Made by a program: the position numbers and the translations under genes
Shown here: piece by piece, positions 7,033 to 7,894 of the stretch
How the letters are laid out: each line of letters begins with the position of its first letter
How positions within the stretch are numbered: the first letter of the stretch is position 1
Assembly (NCBI GenBank): GCA_030706285.1
Contig: JAUZOU010000130.1
Location: 1-7,894 of the forward strand
Origin: Bacteroidota bacterium
GTDB taxonomy: Bacteria; Bacteroidota; Bacteroidia; Bacteroidales; UBA1402
Length of the DNA: 7,894 nucleotides
Direction: 5' to 3'
The notes under the pieces: model-generated
Databases searched by the model: none
What the model was told of the DNA's origin: nothing
The model's input: only the letters and a program-made list of their open reading frames with translations

Positions 7033-7068
7033 TCCACTGTCAGTCGTCACGAGGATAACGGATTTTTT
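7030..7068 (+). other. Weak hairpin plus T run in the leader of the TapB-like gene
   Basis: TTATCC (7030-7035) pairs with GGATAA (7053-7058) across a 17-nt loop, and TTTTTT follows at 7063-7068. The shape resembles an intrinsic terminator or attenuator, but the stem is only six pairs with two G-C pairs. No coding sequence upstream on this strand would need termination. Confidence 0.2.
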
Positions 7069-7135
7069 CAGGACATCTTCCTGGTTTATGCCATCTCAGA
7101 ATTGCGTTTTTTCATTATACTAACCATTTAATACA

Positions 7136-7828
7136 ATGAAAATGAAAACACTGATTTTATTTATGGCTATGTCGTTCGTTGCCGCAGTCGCAACTGCTGA
7201 AGAACTTTTTTTTCCGTCAAAGGTAGGAACAGTCTTGATTTACAAGACTTTTGACAAGAAAAACAAGGAAACCAATACCGTAAAATACACCATTAAGGAT
7301 GTAAAAACGGAGGGTGACAATATGGATATCACCTATGTCTGTGAATCGACTGACGAGAAAAATGAGTCCGTTTTCAAAGATGAGCTGATTGTTAAGAAAA
7401 AAGGCGACAAGATTTATTTTGATATGAGCAACCTGCTTAACAAAGCCGCCTTTAAACAGACTGGCGATGTACCTGCTGACATTCAAGTAACAGGAAATAA
7501 CCTGGAAGTGCCAGCCAATCCTAAACCTGGAGATGTACTTCCTGATGCGACTGTCACAATGGCGATGAATATGGGGTTTATGACCATGAAGATGTCAGCT
7601 GAGGTAACCAACCGGAAAGTGGAATCCATAGAGACAAAGACTGTCAAAGCTGGTACGTTTAAGTGTTATAAATTTTCCAGTAATGTTCAAGCAACGACTA
7701 TGGGCATTAAACTGAAAACCAGTACCCTGGATTGGTATGCAAAAGGTATTGGCACTGTCAGGACCGAGTCGTATGACAAAAATGGAAAACTTCAGTCGTA
7801 CACGGAACTGACTGAAATCAAACAATGA
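7136..7828 (+). CDS. Exported TapB/DUF3108-like protein of unknown function
   Basis: The protein has 230 residues. ATG 7136 opens MKMKTLILF; a second ATG at 7142 would give MKTLILF and is equally possible. A signal peptide ends at ATA (19-21), so the mature protein starts EELFFPSK and should be periplasmic or outer-membrane associated; there is no lipobox and no further membrane segment. The rest is beta-rich and lysine-rich with one domain. Landmarks are FFPSKVGTVLIYKTFD at 25-40, DEL...KKKGDKIYFDMSN at 82-99, NPKPGDVLPDATV at 128-140, VKAGTFKCYKF at 170-180 and WYAKGIGTVRTESYD at 200-214. The VxAGTFxCYKF and WYAkGiGxVktes pattern resembles Bacteroidota proteins annotated as TapB family (DUF3108-like), from memory. 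Its biochemical role is not known to me. It is divergent from the GH27 gene, 294 bp apart, and no terminator follows it. Confidence 0.85.
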   Translation: MKMKTLILFMAMSFVAAVATAEELFFPSKVGTVLIYKTFDKKNKETNTVKYTIKDVKTEGDNMDITYVCESTDEKNESVFKDELIVKKKGDKIYFDMSNLLNKAAFKQTGDVPADIQVTGNNLEVPANPKPGDVLPDATVTMAMNMGFMTMKMSAEVTNRKVESIETKTVKAGTFKCYKFSSNVQATTMGIKLKTSTLDWYAKGIGTVRTESYDKNGKLQSYTELTEIKQ

Positions 7829-7875
7829 TCTGTATGATTTTTATATGATGTCAAACTTTTAATTAGGTGTATGCT

Positions 7876-7894
7876 ATGGAAAAAGAAGTTGTTA
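7876..7894 (+). CDS. Possible start of a further gene, cut by the window edge
   Basis: ATG 7876 begins MEKEVV and stays open to the edge, 47 nt after the preceding stop, with AGG at 7865-7867 at a reasonable spacing. A competing ATG at 7871 in another frame reads MLWKKKLL, which looks like the start of a signal peptide. Too little is present to choose between them or to name a product. With no terminator between, it could be co-transcribed with the TapB-like gene. Confidence 0.3.

Noticed and set aside
6842..7135. Possible small RNA, riboswitch or mobile-element end in the divergent intergenic region.
   Set aside because: No known riboswitch core, tRNA-like fold, terminal inverted repeats or target-site duplications could be seen; promoter signals and short palindromes account for what is visible.

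Overview
The window looks like part of a carbohydrate-degradation region from a Bacteroidota (probably Bacteroidales) genome that has a type IX secretion system (T9SS). This rests on three things. Two large polysaccharidase genes both end in T9SS-type C-terminal sorting domains. A perfect TAnnTTTG Bacteroidota -7 box lies upstream of one gene, and starts lack strong Shine-Dalgarno sequences. Gut Bacteroides generally lack T9SS, so another Bacteroidales lineage is more likely. No SusC/SusD pair, regulator, RNA gene, transposase or CRISPR array is visible.

Layout. Positions 1-3837 (+) hold the 3' part of a large rhamnogalacturonan lyase-like gene (PL11 family) whose N-terminus lies outside the window. 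The PL11 beta-propeller is followed by about 850 residues of autotransporter-associated (PATR-like) beta-helix repeats and a T9SS tail. Positions 3838-4009 are a short convergent intergenic gap with a hairpin that overlaps the lyase stop codon. Positions 4010-6841 (-) encode a GH27 glycoside hydrolase. Two tandem NPCBM modules are inserted inside its C-terminal beta-domain, followed by an Ig-like domain and a T9SS tail. Positions 6842-7135 are a divergent regulatory region with a perfect -7 box for the GH27 gene and two short perfect palindromes. Positions 7136-7828 (+) encode a small exported protein resembling the TapB/DUF3108-like family. The last bases may contain the start of another gene.

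How they may work together (inference). PL11 enzymes cut the rhamnogalacturonan I backbone. The GH27 enzyme would remove terminal alpha-galactose or, judging from an Ile in place of a substrate-binding Asp, possibly beta-L-arabinopyranose from pectic or arabinogalactan side chains. Both look exported and anchored or released through T9SS, which fits surface breakdown of pectin-like polymers. The TapB-like protein has no evident link to this pathway. I see no wholly new system. The points most worth checking are the GH27 specificity residue, the nested NPCBM duplication, the PL11-PATR-T9SS fusion and the palindromes at the GH27 promoter.
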